DNA of 64,000 nucleotides from CAYJAD01 sp964371195. GTDB taxonomy: Bacteria > Desulfobacterota > Desulfovibrionia > Desulfovibrionales > Desulfovibrionaceae. Each line of letters starts with the position of its first letter. Positions within the stretch are counted from its first letter, which is position 1. The notes below the pieces were generated by a model. The model was given only the letters and a program-made list of their open reading frames with translations. It did no database searches and was not told where the DNA came from. Position numbers and translations under genes: made by a program. Location of the stretch: NCBI GenBank assembly GCA_964371195.1, contig CAYJLD010000001.1, positions 8,942 to 72,941 of the forward strand. The letters are read 5' to 3'. Shown one piece after another: positions 17,183 to 25,538 of this stretch.

Positions 17183-18457
17183 TTAAAAATATTTTTCTTG
17201 TATTTTGTTGGCAAAAGCCTTGGGGTTAAAGAAATAGTATTTAATCTTGTCTATCTTTGTTTTAGGCAATAAATAACGTGCAGGCATAGAACCGTGACTA
17301 ATAGTTTCATAATTTATATTTTGCTTTGTGGCATTGGGATTATGTATTGTAAGGTTCACCAAATTGTTTAATTTCTCTATCATATGTGAAAAACGATGGT
17401 TTTCATTGATGCTTTTTTGACTTCCGACTATAATTTCCTTGCGCCACTCTTCATCCTTCAGGAGTTTTTTGCATAGTTCTCTAGCTTCAAGCGGACTTGT
17501 GAAGGTTGGAATGTCCACATATGGCGAAATTAGCTTTAAATCTTCCTTGGGTGGAGAAATTAAGCATGAATTTGATGCCAAAATATCTGCTACACGCCAA
17601 GACAGGCTACGAATTGCTTGCGCATTAGGTAGTGTTATAGAAATAATAGACTCATTAAGCATTTTTTCCGAAGCCTGTAATGTAATTACGGGGTCAAAGT
17701 TAAAGCATTTTATAAGATCAAGTGAATATGGGAATGCTATGACTATATTTTCTTTCCAGCCAAATATATTTAGCCCAAGATCACAAAGCGCATCCAAGGT
17801 TTTTATGCGCATATTACTTGTTAAGGCATATATAACATCGGTATTTTCATAGCAAGTATCGTCCTTATGATTAAATTGCTTTAAGAATTCCTCAAATTCG
17901 GCATTGCTATTAATTTTTAGAAAAGAATTTTCAATATTGCGGCCCCATCCTACAGTGCCTACAAAGGAAATGTTATATTTCTTTTCAATTTCATAAGCCT
18001 GAATAGCTGACTGGTAGCCAATTTCATAGTTTTGTTCAGGTTTTGCACCAAAAAGATTGATACAATCTTTGTGAAATACAGATTCCCAGCCCACATGTAA
18101 AAATAAGTAGCGATCTATATTTTGTTTGATGTTGCTTGGACCCTCAAAAAAAGTTGGCGAATCAACCATTAAAAGCATAATGGGGCAGTTAGTGTTTTTA
18201 TAAACACAATCTGGCATGGAGTTATTGGCTGTAATAATTAAATCTGGCTTAAAGTTTTTAATTTTTTCTATAATTATATTATTAATGGCAGCATGGTGGC
18301 ATTGATTGTTAATATGTACAATGTCATTGGTTCTTATGACTAATATATCATGGGCATTATTTTTAAGCTCAGTAAGAAAGCCTTCATAGTATGGGTCAAA
18401 AACATTGTCTCCTGCCCAAATTATATTTGATCTTGCTGAAAATAAAATCTTTGCCAT
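17183..18457 (-). CDS. CgeB-like family 1 glycosyltransferase (paralogue of 9245-10621)
   Basis: About 424 residues. The N-terminal half starts MAKILFSARSNIIWAGDNVF and has LLMVDSPTFFEG. The C-terminal half includes ISFVGTVGWGRNIENSF, LGLNIFGW, SLSWRVADILASNSCLISPP and SPLEARELCKKLL, matching the CgeB/Glyco_trans_1_2 layout. The start is the ATG at 18457, which shares its A with the upstream TAA (TAATG) and has GGAG at an ideal distance, so translation is coupled. An in-frame ATG at 18469 is unlikely. It resembles the transferase at 9245-10621 in the SWRV-DI-ASN block. Its predicted role is sugar transfer in the cytoplasm during glycan assembly or direct protein glycosylation. Confidence 0.8.
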   Translation of the reverse strand: MAKILFSARSNIIWAGDNVFDPYYEGFLTELKNNAHDILVIRTNDIVHINNQCHHAAINNIIIEKIKNFKPDLIITANNSMPDCVYKNTNCPIMLLMVDSPTFFEGPSNIKQNIDRYLFLHVGWESVFHKDCINLFGAKPEQNYEIGYQSAIQAYEIEKKYNISFVGTVGWGRNIENSFLKINSNAEFEEFLKQFNHKDDTCYENTDVIYALTSNMRIKTLDALCDLGLNIFGWKENIVIAFPYSLDLIKCFNFDPVITLQASEKMLNESIISITLPNAQAIRSLSWRVADILASNSCLISPPKEDLKLISPYVDIPTFTSPLEARELCKKLLKDEEWRKEIIVGSQKSINENHRFSHMIEKLNNLVNLTIHNPNATKQNINYETISHGSMPARYLLPKTKIDKIKYYFFNPKAFANKIQEKYF

Positions 18458-19392
18458 TATATACTCCACTCATAAATATCATAACATACTGAACGTCCAC
18501 CAAATCCTTCTTTTTGGCGGATGAGGCCTTCATTTAAAACTGTACCGTTTTCTTCAGTAGAAATGCCAAAGTTAAAATACTTCTTAGAATCTTTATATTG
18601 ATTGAGCTGTTCAGCAATGAGTAAGTCTAAGGCGCCAATATTTCTACCTAAATCATTGCTGGCCATGTATTGCGTGTGTACTACGTTTTTATATTCAAAT
18701 AGTAAGTTAGCGGCTAAAAGTGTTTGCCCTTGCATAGCAAAAAATAGGCGAATTTGTTCTGGAAATTTTGATTTTAATAGTTCTAACTCTTTGGCCGTAT
18801 GCACTGCCTTAGTATTATGCCTTTTTTCCAATACTTGATTTTCAAGCTCAATAAATGATTCAAAATCTACAGACTCTATAATTTGTACTCCTTCACGTTT
18901 AGCTCTAGAAATTTGAGCTTTTCTGCCCTTGGGCATTTTAATAGGGTGTGCAAAGTCTATGGCTGTAGAAACACTTCGTATTGTTAATTTAGCTTGTTGT
19001 AAAAATAAGGCATATAGATCTTCTTGGGCTGGGCAAGCATGAAAAATATATGGTATTGCTTTATATATTAAAGTTTTAATATTGTTTTTTTGCAAAAAAC
19101 TTTTAAGGGATTCAAAGCATTCAATCATTTTGCTTTGTTTCATAGTCTCATTATAAATGAAACCCCCAAAAGTTAGCCCACCATGAGAATAAACATTTTG
19201 TCCATTAATATTTAGGGGTAGCACTGCAATGAGTTGCTCATCATCATAAAATAGTAAGGAAGAGTCTTCAAATCTGTCGGCATGATAATCCATAAAATCA
19301 CGTTGTAGCAAAAAAAGGCCATTTTTTGCACAAGCTACAAAATCATCCCAAATCGATTTATAATTAGAACAATACTTTACTATCGTAATCAT
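18457..19392 (-). CDS. FemAB/GNAT-type acyltransferase (BioF2-like)
   Basis: 311 residues with two tandem GNAT-like halves, as in FemAB and Acetyltransf_6 proteins. Visible are NVYSHGGLTFGGFIY and YKAIPYIFHACPAQEDLYAL in the first half, KGRKAQISRAKREGVQI at the junction, and LLAANLLFEYKNVVHTQYMA followed by the NFGISTEENG region in the second. The PKGRKAQI..A.R.G motif and the order of elements are typical of members found in O-antigen and flagellar glycan loci, where they probably add amino-acid or acyl groups to amino sugars. It overlaps both neighbours by a few bases. The substrate is unknown. Confidence 0.75.
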   Translation of the reverse strand: MITIVKYCSNYKSIWDDFVACAKNGLFLLQRDFMDYHADRFEDSSLLFYDDEQLIAVLPLNINGQNVYSHGGLTFGGFIYNETMKQSKMIECFESLKSFLQKNNIKTLIYKAIPYIFHACPAQEDLYALFLQQAKLTIRSVSTAIDFAHPIKMPKGRKAQISRAKREGVQIIESVDFESFIELENQVLEKRHNTKAVHTAKELELLKSKFPEQIRLFFAMQGQTLLAANLLFEYKNVVHTQYMASNDLGRNIGALDLLIAEQLNQYKDSKKYFNFGISTEENGTVLNEGLIRQKEGFGGRSVCYDIYEWSI

Positions 19393-20294
19393 TCTTCAGT
19401 GAGCTCCGCATAACCAAAGCCTTCTTTGCCGTAATCATTGCCATTATAGAATAAATACCCTTTACCATCTATTCGAATAAAAGATGGATAGGCCATCATT
19501 TGCGAATCCCAACCCGTTTTTGATAAGCTAAGATTAATATCTTTTGCTATCCATGTTTTACCATCATTTGATTCAGAATAAGTTAGTTGATAGGGTATAG
19601 CCTCGCTACCATAACCGTAATAAATTTTATAAATTCCATTTTCAACAAAAACAAAAGGGCGGCCAACTCTATGGCAGTCGTCTGATATTGATATGGCGGT
19701 TATACCTTGAGGTGGGAATTCCAAGCCATCCTTACTTTCCATATAGCGAATGTCATACACGGCTAAGGTTTTATTTTCACCTTGCCAAAACTCATTACCA
19801 GCTCCATACCATACTTTATAAATACCATTATCTTCAAATATAGAATGTATGACTCTAAAGAGCTCTTCACCCATAACTCTGTCAGTAATGGGAGTTTCTT
19901 GGTAGCGTTTAAAGCTTTTTCCATCATCTTCGCTAACGGCTAGGCCAGTAAATACGGTAAATCTTATCTTAGTTCCTTGACTATAGCCTGCATAATATAA
20001 ATAAATGGCTTTATCTTTTTTTAGTATGGCTGTGGGGGTTACACCATGTTCATCAAACCTGCCAGGTTTACCATGACTAAGTACAGGCTCATGAGAAATC
20101 TGTATTATTTCTTGTAGGTTATTTTTGTTTAAGTCAACAAAACCTATGCTTGAACAGCCATGTACATCACGCATACCCCCATATATTCTAACCCTATCTT
20201 CCAAAACAATAGGGGTTGGTTGCAAAAAGCTATTATGCATCCAGTCCTTTGAGCCGTTTGGGGAGTAAATAAGTCCCTTTTTTTCCCACTTCAT
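19389..20294 (-). CDS. Five-bladed beta-propeller protein, GH43/GH130-like (tandem copy 1)
   Basis: 301 residues beginning MKWEKKGLIYSPNGSKDWM. Repeated blade-like segments are recognisable (RIYGGMRD, YLYYAGYSQGT, YKVWYGAGNEFW, IYKIYYGYGS, GYLFYNGNDYGKEGFGYAEL), each with aromatic-Y and G/D-rich turns as in GH43, GH32 and GH130 propellers. There is no signal peptide, so it acts in the cytoplasm. A biosynthetic rather than degradative role is likely because it overlaps its neighbours by 4 bases inside a glycan operon; related proteins have been linked to sugar transfer or phosphorolysis, but this one cannot be assigned a reaction. The next gene upstream is a diverged copy. Confidence 0.75.
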   Translation of the reverse strand: MKWEKKGLIYSPNGSKDWMHNSFLQPTPIVLEDRVRIYGGMRDVHGCSSIGFVDLNKNNLQEIIQISHEPVLSHGKPGRFDEHGVTPTAILKKDKAIYLYYAGYSQGTKIRFTVFTGLAVSEDDGKSFKRYQETPITDRVMGEELFRVIHSIFEDNGIYKVWYGAGNEFWQGENKTLAVYDIRYMESKDGLEFPPQGITAISISDDCHRVGRPFVFVENGIYKIYYGYGSEAIPYQLTYSESNDGKTWIAKDINLSLSKTGWDSQMMAYPSFIRIDGKGYLFYNGNDYGKEGFGYAELTEE

Positions 20295-21232
20295 ATTTTT
20301 GGCCTATATATTTCTTTTGAATTTGTAATTAATTTGGCATAGCCAAAGCCCGTTTTACCCATGTCATTACCATCGTAAAACATATATGTAGCATATTTTG
20401 TTTGCATTACAACAGGGTAGCAGGCCATTTTGGAGTCAAATCCATTGGGTGATGTCTCAAGAACAGTTAATTCATTCTGCCTTTTCCAATCGATACCATT
20501 TTCACTTTCAGCATAACCTGTTTTGTATTCTTTATCTAAGGTGTCAAAGGTGTAGAGCATCTCATAATGATTTTGCAATTTTCTAACCTTGGGGCGACCT
20601 ATTCTGTATTCGCTAGGACCACACGTAATGCAAGTTTTACCTTCATTATCAAAATTAATGCCGTCTTTTGATTCAAGATATTTTATGTAATATGAAGGAT
20701 AAGGCATATCATTAATATAGGTCCAGTCATGAATTACGGTATACCATATTTTAAACATACCACCGTCTTGGATGACAGTGTGTATGCATCTTCCAAAAAT
20801 ACCTTCATCCGTTCTATCAAGTACAGGGGTTTTTTTAATCTTAGTAAATGAATTACCATTATCCGTAGATATTGCTAGTCCGGAAAAGGCTAAAAATTTA
20901 ACTTTTTCAGCCAGTTGAAATCCAACGTAATACATGCGTATTTCGTTATTGACCTTTAGCACATGTCCAAGCAATACGCCATTATCATCAAAACAACCAG
21001 GCAAGCCAATATCAAGCACAGGTTCTTTGGATATATTAATTATTTGAGAAGGATTTTGAGCCGAGAGGTCTAAAAAACCAATGCGACCAATGCCATCTTT
21101 ATCACGAAAGGAAGCATAGACCCTAATGGTTTCATCATCTAGCAAGAATGGTTCAGGTGTCAATACACTATTATTCATCCAAGTACATGAGCCATCAGGA
21201 CAAAAAATAAGCCCCTTTTTTTCCCATTTCAT
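20291..21232 (-). CDS. Five-bladed beta-propeller protein, GH43/GH130-like (tandem copy 2)
   Basis: 313 residues, clearly paralogous to the following gene. Both open MKWEKKGLI and close with FYDGND or FYNGND, then GK-x-GFGYA. Blade motifs include RVYASFRDKDGIGRIGFLDL, MYYVGFQLAEKV, FKIWYTVIHDWTY and EYRIGRPKVRK. It has no signal peptide. The gene overlaps copy 1 by 4 bases and lies 4 bases from the acetyltransferase upstream. Two non-identical propellers in one operon could form a heterodimer or act on two sugars. Function is not established; the call is from fold-type motifs. Confidence 0.75.
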   Translation of the reverse strand: MKWEKKGLIFCPDGSCTWMNNSVLTPEPFLLDDETIRVYASFRDKDGIGRIGFLDLSAQNPSQIINISKEPVLDIGLPGCFDDNGVLLGHVLKVNNEIRMYYVGFQLAEKVKFLAFSGLAISTDNGNSFTKIKKTPVLDRTDEGIFGRCIHTVIQDGGMFKIWYTVIHDWTYINDMPYPSYYIKYLESKDGINFDNEGKTCITCGPSEYRIGRPKVRKLQNHYEMLYTFDTLDKEYKTGYAESENGIDWKRQNELTVLETSPNGFDSKMACYPVVMQTKYATYMFYDGNDMGKTGFGYAKLITNSKEIYRPKI

Positions 21233-21235
21233 TCT

Positions 21236-21910
21236 TTAACCCCTAACTCCACAAAACATTTTAGCAGAAATTTTTGCTTTTTCCGTGCCTTTTTCAATAA
21301 AAACACTGTCATCCTTAGTGTTTTTAAGGATATTACACCCCATTCCAATAAAGTTATTTTTGCCTATTTGTATATTATCGGCAAGGCATGCATTAACGCC
21401 TAAGAAACTATATTCGCCAACTTCACAAAAACCTGAAATGACAACGTGTGAGGTAATAAAGCAATGATCATGAATTACAGAGCGATGACCTAAATGATTA
21501 CCACTCCACATGACTACATTATTGCCTACTTTAGTAAATGGTTGCAAAGTATTATCTTCAAGTATGAAGCAGTTTTCACCTATTTCTACATTATCCCAAA
21601 TAAAGCTACGCGAACTCACATAGCTTGCCATGGCATAGCCCATGCTTTTGCATGCTTGAAATACTCTGGCCCTAGCATAATTTAACTCTGCTGAACCCAT
21701 GGCTACAAATAGTGAGTATTCATCCTTGGGGTGGCTTTTTTCAACTTTTTCAAGTGGTAACACAGGCAAAGTCAATAAGCTTTGCTCAGTGATATATTGT
21801 TCATTAACGGCAAAAGCAACTACATTATAGTCAGAATCCTTGGTGAAATACTCATAAGCTAGTATAGCAGTTTCACCAGCCCCAACTATAACTAAATTTT
21901 TGCTACTCAT
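21236..21910 (-). CDS. PglD-like left-handed beta-helix sugar acyltransferase
   Basis: About 224 residues. The N-terminal Rossmann-like domain begins MSSKNLVIVGAGETAILAYE; the C-terminal hexapeptide-repeat domain (about 90-220) contains VEIGENCFILEDN, GNHLGHRSVIHDHCFITSHV and GEYSFLGVNACLADNIQIGKNNFIGMG. This is the architecture of PglD and related N-acetyltransferases of UDP- or dTDP-amino sugars. The His in GHRSVIHDHC is in the position of the catalytic His. The ATG at 21910 overlaps the ACP stop (ATGAGTAG). Next to an ACP and a KAS III it may use acyl-ACP instead of acetyl-CoA, which is an inference. It is a likely acylase for the dTDP-3-amino sugar. Confidence 0.83.
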   Translation of the reverse strand: MSSKNLVIVGAGETAILAYEYFTKDSDYNVVAFAVNEQYITEQSLLTLPVLPLEKVEKSHPKDEYSLFVAMGSAELNYARARVFQACKSMGYAMASYVSSRSFIWDNVEIGENCFILEDNTLQPFTKVGNNVVMWSGNHLGHRSVIHDHCFITSHVVISGFCEVGEYSFLGVNACLADNIQIGKNNFIGMGCNILKNTKDDSVFIEKGTEKAKISAKMFCGVRG

Positions 21911-22127
21911 GGTCAAAAGCCTTTAACAGATCTTGTACAGATTTAGCTGCTTGTATTTCTTGGAAGTTAATACTAATGCCAAGTTCTTTATCAAAAAAAG
22001 ACATGGTAGTAATTTGAGCTATGGAGTCCCATTCTTCTATTTCTTCAAACACAGCTTCTTCAGATACAATGTAATCTAATTGTAGTATATCTTTAGAGAA
22101 TTTTTCTAGGAACTCAGCCTTAGTCAT
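21903..22127 (-). CDS. Acyl carrier protein (first specialised copy)
   Basis: 74 residues from MTKAEFLEKF. The phosphopantetheine Ser is in EEWDSIAQITTMSFF. The sequence is acidic and four-helical like other ACPs but diverged from AcpP. The ATG at 22127 overlaps the KAS III stop by 8 bases and has GAGGT six bases upstream, so it is preferred over an in-frame ATG at 22139. It is paralogous to the ACP at 16515-16736. Lying between KAS III and a PglD-like acyltransferase, it probably carries the acyl group made by the former and used by the latter. Confidence 0.87.
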   Translation of the reverse strand: MTKAEFLEKFSKDILQLDYIVSEEAVFEEIEEWDSIAQITTMSFFDKELGISINFQEIQAAKSVQDLLKAFDHE

Positions 22128-23178
22128 TTTGTACCTCATATTCTAGCATATTGGAGCAGTAAATTTTTTTGATATCCATAAGAACACTTGCCCAGCTAAG
22201 GCCAACACCAAATCCAGATAAAATCATTTTATTAGAATTAGTTATGACTTCGTTTTGTAGCATGTCTGTAATGGCGCATGGAATTGATGCTCCACATTGA
22301 TTGCCATACTTAGTCATGGTCCCAACCGGAACCTTTGATTCATCAACGCCTAACTTTCTAGCAATATTTTCTAAAATAAATTTGTTGGCCTGATGTAGCA
22401 CGAAGTAATTAATTTCTTCTTTACTTACATTAGTGTGTTCTAATAGTTTTTCAATGTTTGGGGCAATTTCTGCCATGGTAAATTCAAAAATTCTGCCCCC
22501 ATCCATGTTGGCTTCATACCTGAAACCATTATCCTCATAAAATAAATCCTTATTCGGAGGGGTTTTAAAACCACCATTTTTACATATTAAAGCGTCATAA
22601 TTGGCGCCATCAGAGTTGATATTAAAATGTATGGGGCTTGCATTAGCGTCAAACTCTATGAGGCTTGCTGTGCCGGCATCACCAAATACTGGTGCAGTAT
22701 TATTGTTAAACATGTCAGTAAACTTTGAAAAGCTGTCACCAACAAGTAACAGAACCTTTTTGCAACCAGCATTGATAAGCATACTAGCTTGATATAGACC
22801 TAATACATAACCTGAGCAAGCTTGAGGAATGTCCATGACAACGCATTCTTTAGAAAGCTCAAGCTTTTTGTGTAAAACATAGGCTGTAGCTGGCATTAAA
22901 TAGTCTGGTGTATATGAAATGAAGAGTAGGGCGTCTATATCATCTTTTGCCGTATTGGTTTTATCAAGTAAATCATGCGCAGCTTGTAGACACAGGTCAG
23001 ATGTCATGATGTGTTGTGCTGTTACGCGCCGATATAAAAACCCTGAAGAATCAATAACTCTTTGTATTTTTTTCCTATCTCCATTGTAAAGGTTCTTATC
23101 CTCCAATAAAGAGAGCTCTTGAGTAGGTATGACAGTTGAAATACCTGTAAGTTTCGTATTTTTAAAAGAAAAAATCAT
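22120..23178 (-). CDS. 3-oxoacyl-ACP synthase III (KAS III/FabH-like)
   Basis: 352 residues. The thiolase-fold catalytic triad is intact: Cys121 in IPQACSGYVLG, His262 in FVLHQANKF and Asn293 in YGNQCGASIP. KAS III condenses an acyl-CoA starter with malonyl-ACP. Here it sits in a glycan operon with a dedicated ACP, not in a fab cluster, so it most likely makes a short 3-oxoacyl-ACP for sugar decoration. The stop overlaps the ACP start by 8 bases and its own start overlaps the ketoisomerase stop by 4. A similar arrangement is known from the viosamine island of Pseudomonas syringae and the flagellar glycosylation locus of Campylobacter jejuni (fabH2/acpP3). Confidence 0.9.
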   Translation of the reverse strand: MIFSFKNTKLTGISTVIPTQELSLLEDKNLYNGDRKKIQRVIDSSGFLYRRVTAQHIMTSDLCLQAAHDLLDKTNTAKDDIDALLFISYTPDYLMPATAYVLHKKLELSKECVVMDIPQACSGYVLGLYQASMLINAGCKKVLLLVGDSFSKFTDMFNNNTAPVFGDAGTASLIEFDANASPIHFNINSDGANYDALICKNGGFKTPPNKDLFYEDNGFRYEANMDGGRIFEFTMAEIAPNIEKLLEHTNVSKEEINYFVLHQANKFILENIARKLGVDESKVPVGTMTKYGNQCGASIPCAITDMLQNEVITNSNKMILSGFGVGLSWASVLMDIKKIYCSNMLEYEVQND

Positions 23179-23570
23179 TTGTCTATCTCTTGAATAAATT
23201 TGTTATAATCTCTTATATAGTCATCTTCATTATAGTGGGCAGAAGCAAGAACCATGAGCACGCAATTGTGTGAAAAGTTTGTAAATTCTCGCCAAATGTT
23301 GTGCTTTATGTATAGCCCTTGTGCAGGATTATTTAGATGAATTGTTTTTCTTTCTCTTCCATCATCTAAAATAAAGTCGCAAGACCCTGCAAGACACACT
23401 ATTACTTGCTCAAGTTTTTTATGTGAATGCTTACCACGTATCACCTGCTCAGCTGTATCCCAGATATAATATACTCTTTTTATATCAAAAGGGAAATCTT
23501 CATTTTTTTCAAGAGCAACGAGTTTACCATCATGGTCACCTCTGACCTTAAAATTGAGAATCATATACAT
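23175..23570 (-). CDS. dTDP-4-keto-6-deoxyhexose 3,4-ketoisomerase (FdtA/QdtA-like)
   Basis: 131-residue cupin. It shows the family hallmarks: an N-terminal region ending FDIKRVYYIWDT, then RGKHSHKKLEQVIVCLAG with the catalytic histidines, and IHLNNPAQGLYIKHNIWREF. FdtA/QdtA enzymes move the keto group of dTDP-4-keto-6-deoxyglucose from C4 to C3, giving 3-keto-6-deoxygalactose or -glucose. Together with RfbB (3763-4824) and the transaminase (7333-8424) this completes a dTDP-Fuc3N or dTDP-Qui3N route. Which epimer is made cannot be told here. The start may instead be the ATG at 23564; neither has a strong ribosome site. Confidence 0.87.
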   Translation of the reverse strand: MYMILNFKVRGDHDGKLVALEKNEDFPFDIKRVYYIWDTAEQVIRGKHSHKKLEQVIVCLAGSCDFILDDGRERKTIHLNNPAQGLYIKHNIWREFTNFSHNCVLMVLASAHYNEDDYIRDYNKFIQEIDK

Positions 23571-23604
23571 AACTATGTCACTTTTCTTACTTATTATAAG
23601 GATA

Positions 23605-25431
23605 TTACAAGTTCATTTTTGCTTCATAGGCTTTGATTACTTCAGCTGTTGGCCCTTCCATAATAATCTCACCATCTTCTATCCAGACAATTTTATCACA
23701 TTTTCTTACTGTACTGAGTCTGTGCGCAATAATTATACATGTAATGTCATCTGATAGTGCATCAATGGTATCTTGTATGGCTCTTTCATTATGTTGATCA
23801 AGAGCTGAAGTTGCTTCATCAAATATGATAATGGATGGATTAGTGTATAGGGCACGGGCAATGGAAACTCTTTGGGCTTGCCCGCCAGACAAACCACCAC
23901 CACTTTCTCCAATACTGTGTCTTAGGCTTTTATCGTCATCAGTGACAAAGTCTATGGCAGCTTTATTACAAGCTTCACGCACACGCTTAACATCCCAAGG
24001 CTTACCCCATTCGCTAAATGCAATATTTTCTGCTAGAGTGCCACCAAATAAAAAAGGTGTTTGTGGGACATAGCCAATGATTGAAGCTAGGGATATGGCG
24101 CGCTCTGGTGTAATTAATCCACCATCAACACTAATGTTACCTGCAGACGGCGGTAGTAGACCACTTATGACACCGGCAAGTGTACTTTTTCCCCCTCCGG
24201 AAGTGCCAATCAGACCAATTTTTTCACCCTTATTAATGCATAAGTTAATGTTTCTTAGGCAATCTTTTTGGTTTTCATCGTATCTAAAGTTAAGATTTTT
24301 CAGACAGATATCTTTGCTAAATGAAAAGTTGGGGTCTGGTTCAACAAGATGCTCAGGAGGAAGGGCTCGTAATTCCTCCAATAATTCTATGATAGCTAGA
24401 GCATAGGGGCGATAATTGCGTACAGAAATTTGTAAGCTTATAATGCGGTTACAATAGGGGAGAACGCGCCATGCTGTTAATAACAATAAACCAAGGGCTG
24501 CAGAAATACGTTCAATGGGTGCATGCTCTATGAACACTAAGTAAGCTATGGCCGCCACAACAGTTCCAAAGCCTACGGCTTCCAAAATCCAAGTAGGTGC
24601 TGTAGGTGTAATATAATTAAATGTTCGTGGGTATCTACCCTTTAAGTTAGCACTAATTAAGGCATTTAAAAAAGTTTCTTGCTGACGATAGATGAGTACT
24701 TCACGAATACCCTTAGTGGCACACATAAGAGCCGAGGTTTCTAGCTGAGAGCACTCTGTGGCGGTTTTTGCATTTGCATCAACCTTACCTCTAATGATGC
24801 GCAGGAAAATAATACCAACAATTAAGGTGTTTGCAACTACAATTGTGGTTAATAATGGTTCTTGAGCAACTAGACTTGTAAAGAGTAATACTACAGTAAC
24901 AATCAGTGAATACATTGTAAGTAAGGTTGATAGCATTGTTCCAAGATGTGCGCGCCAAAGCATGCGCTGAAACATGGTGCTACTTGCCTTGGATAGATGC
25001 CAAGCATAATCCCTATATAAATAACGTGACATGATTTCTTTACTGATGCTTAAAGACATATCTTCACCAAGCAAGGCACTTGCACGAGCTACAAAAAAGC
25101 TCACAATACCCTTGAGTATGGAGATAAGTACAACTAAGCAACCAGTTAAAACTAGTAATCGTCCTGGGCCTTGTGACCATTCATTTAAAGCAGGAAAGAT
25201 AGTAAAAATTGTTTGGTATAAAATGCCACTACGTAAACCATCGCTATTTGTTAACGCTAGGCCCATGCTGGCAAGAACCATAATAAAGCCAAGTTCTAAT
25301 AAGCTTTGCGCCACCATGAGCACAAAGACCCATATAGATCTTGTGCGTAAGGTTTGGTTTAGAAGTGGTAAAATTCTAGCAAAATCTTCGGTAAGATTTC
25401 TTTTGAGTGAAGCAAGTGCGGACATTGCCAA
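23605..25431 (-). CDS. ABC transporter, fused permease-ATPase (PglK/WlaB-like flippase)
   Basis: 608 residues. Six predicted helices lie in residues 30-340, and the ATPase domain is at about 370-600 with Walker A GTSGGGKST, signature LSGGQAQR, Walker B IIIFDEATSALD and switch His in IIAHRLS. The half-transporter works as a homodimer in the inner membrane. In glycan loci such exporters (PglK, WlaB) flip lipid-linked oligosaccharides to the periplasm, the role I infer here because no Wzx is present. The start is either TTG at 25431 (AGGA five bases upstream) or ATG at 25425. It is followed after 34 bases by the ketoisomerase. Confidence 0.85.
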   Translation of the reverse strand: MAMSALASLKRNLTEDFARILPLLNQTLRTRSIWVFVLMVAQSLLELGFIMVLASMGLALTNSDGLRSGILYQTIFTIFPALNEWSQGPGRLLVLTGCLVVLISILKGIVSFFVARASALLGEDMSLSISKEIMSRYLYRDYAWHLSKASSTMFQRMLWRAHLGTMLSTLLTMYSLIVTVVLLFTSLVAQEPLLTTIVVANTLIVGIIFLRIIRGKVDANAKTATECSQLETSALMCATKGIREVLIYRQQETFLNALISANLKGRYPRTFNYITPTAPTWILEAVGFGTVVAAIAYLVFIEHAPIERISAALGLLLLTAWRVLPYCNRIISLQISVRNYRPYALAIIELLEELRALPPEHLVEPDPNFSFSKDICLKNLNFRYDENQKDCLRNINLCINKGEKIGLIGTSGGGKSTLAGVISGLLPPSAGNISVDGGLITPERAISLASIIGYVPQTPFLFGGTLAENIAFSEWGKPWDVKRVREACNKAAIDFVTDDDKSLRHSIGESGGGLSGGQAQRVSIARALYTNPSIIIFDEATSALDQHNERAIQDTIDALSDDITCIIIAHRLSTVRKCDKIVWIEDGEIIMEGPTAEVIKAYEAKMNL

Positions 25432-25538
25432 TTTATTCCTAGTAGTTGAATGTGTTGATACCTGAATGTTATATTATCTACTTTTTTAGTAAAAAAGTAA
25501 AGTAAATTGGATAGCTCTCATGCTAAGAGCATAACTGT

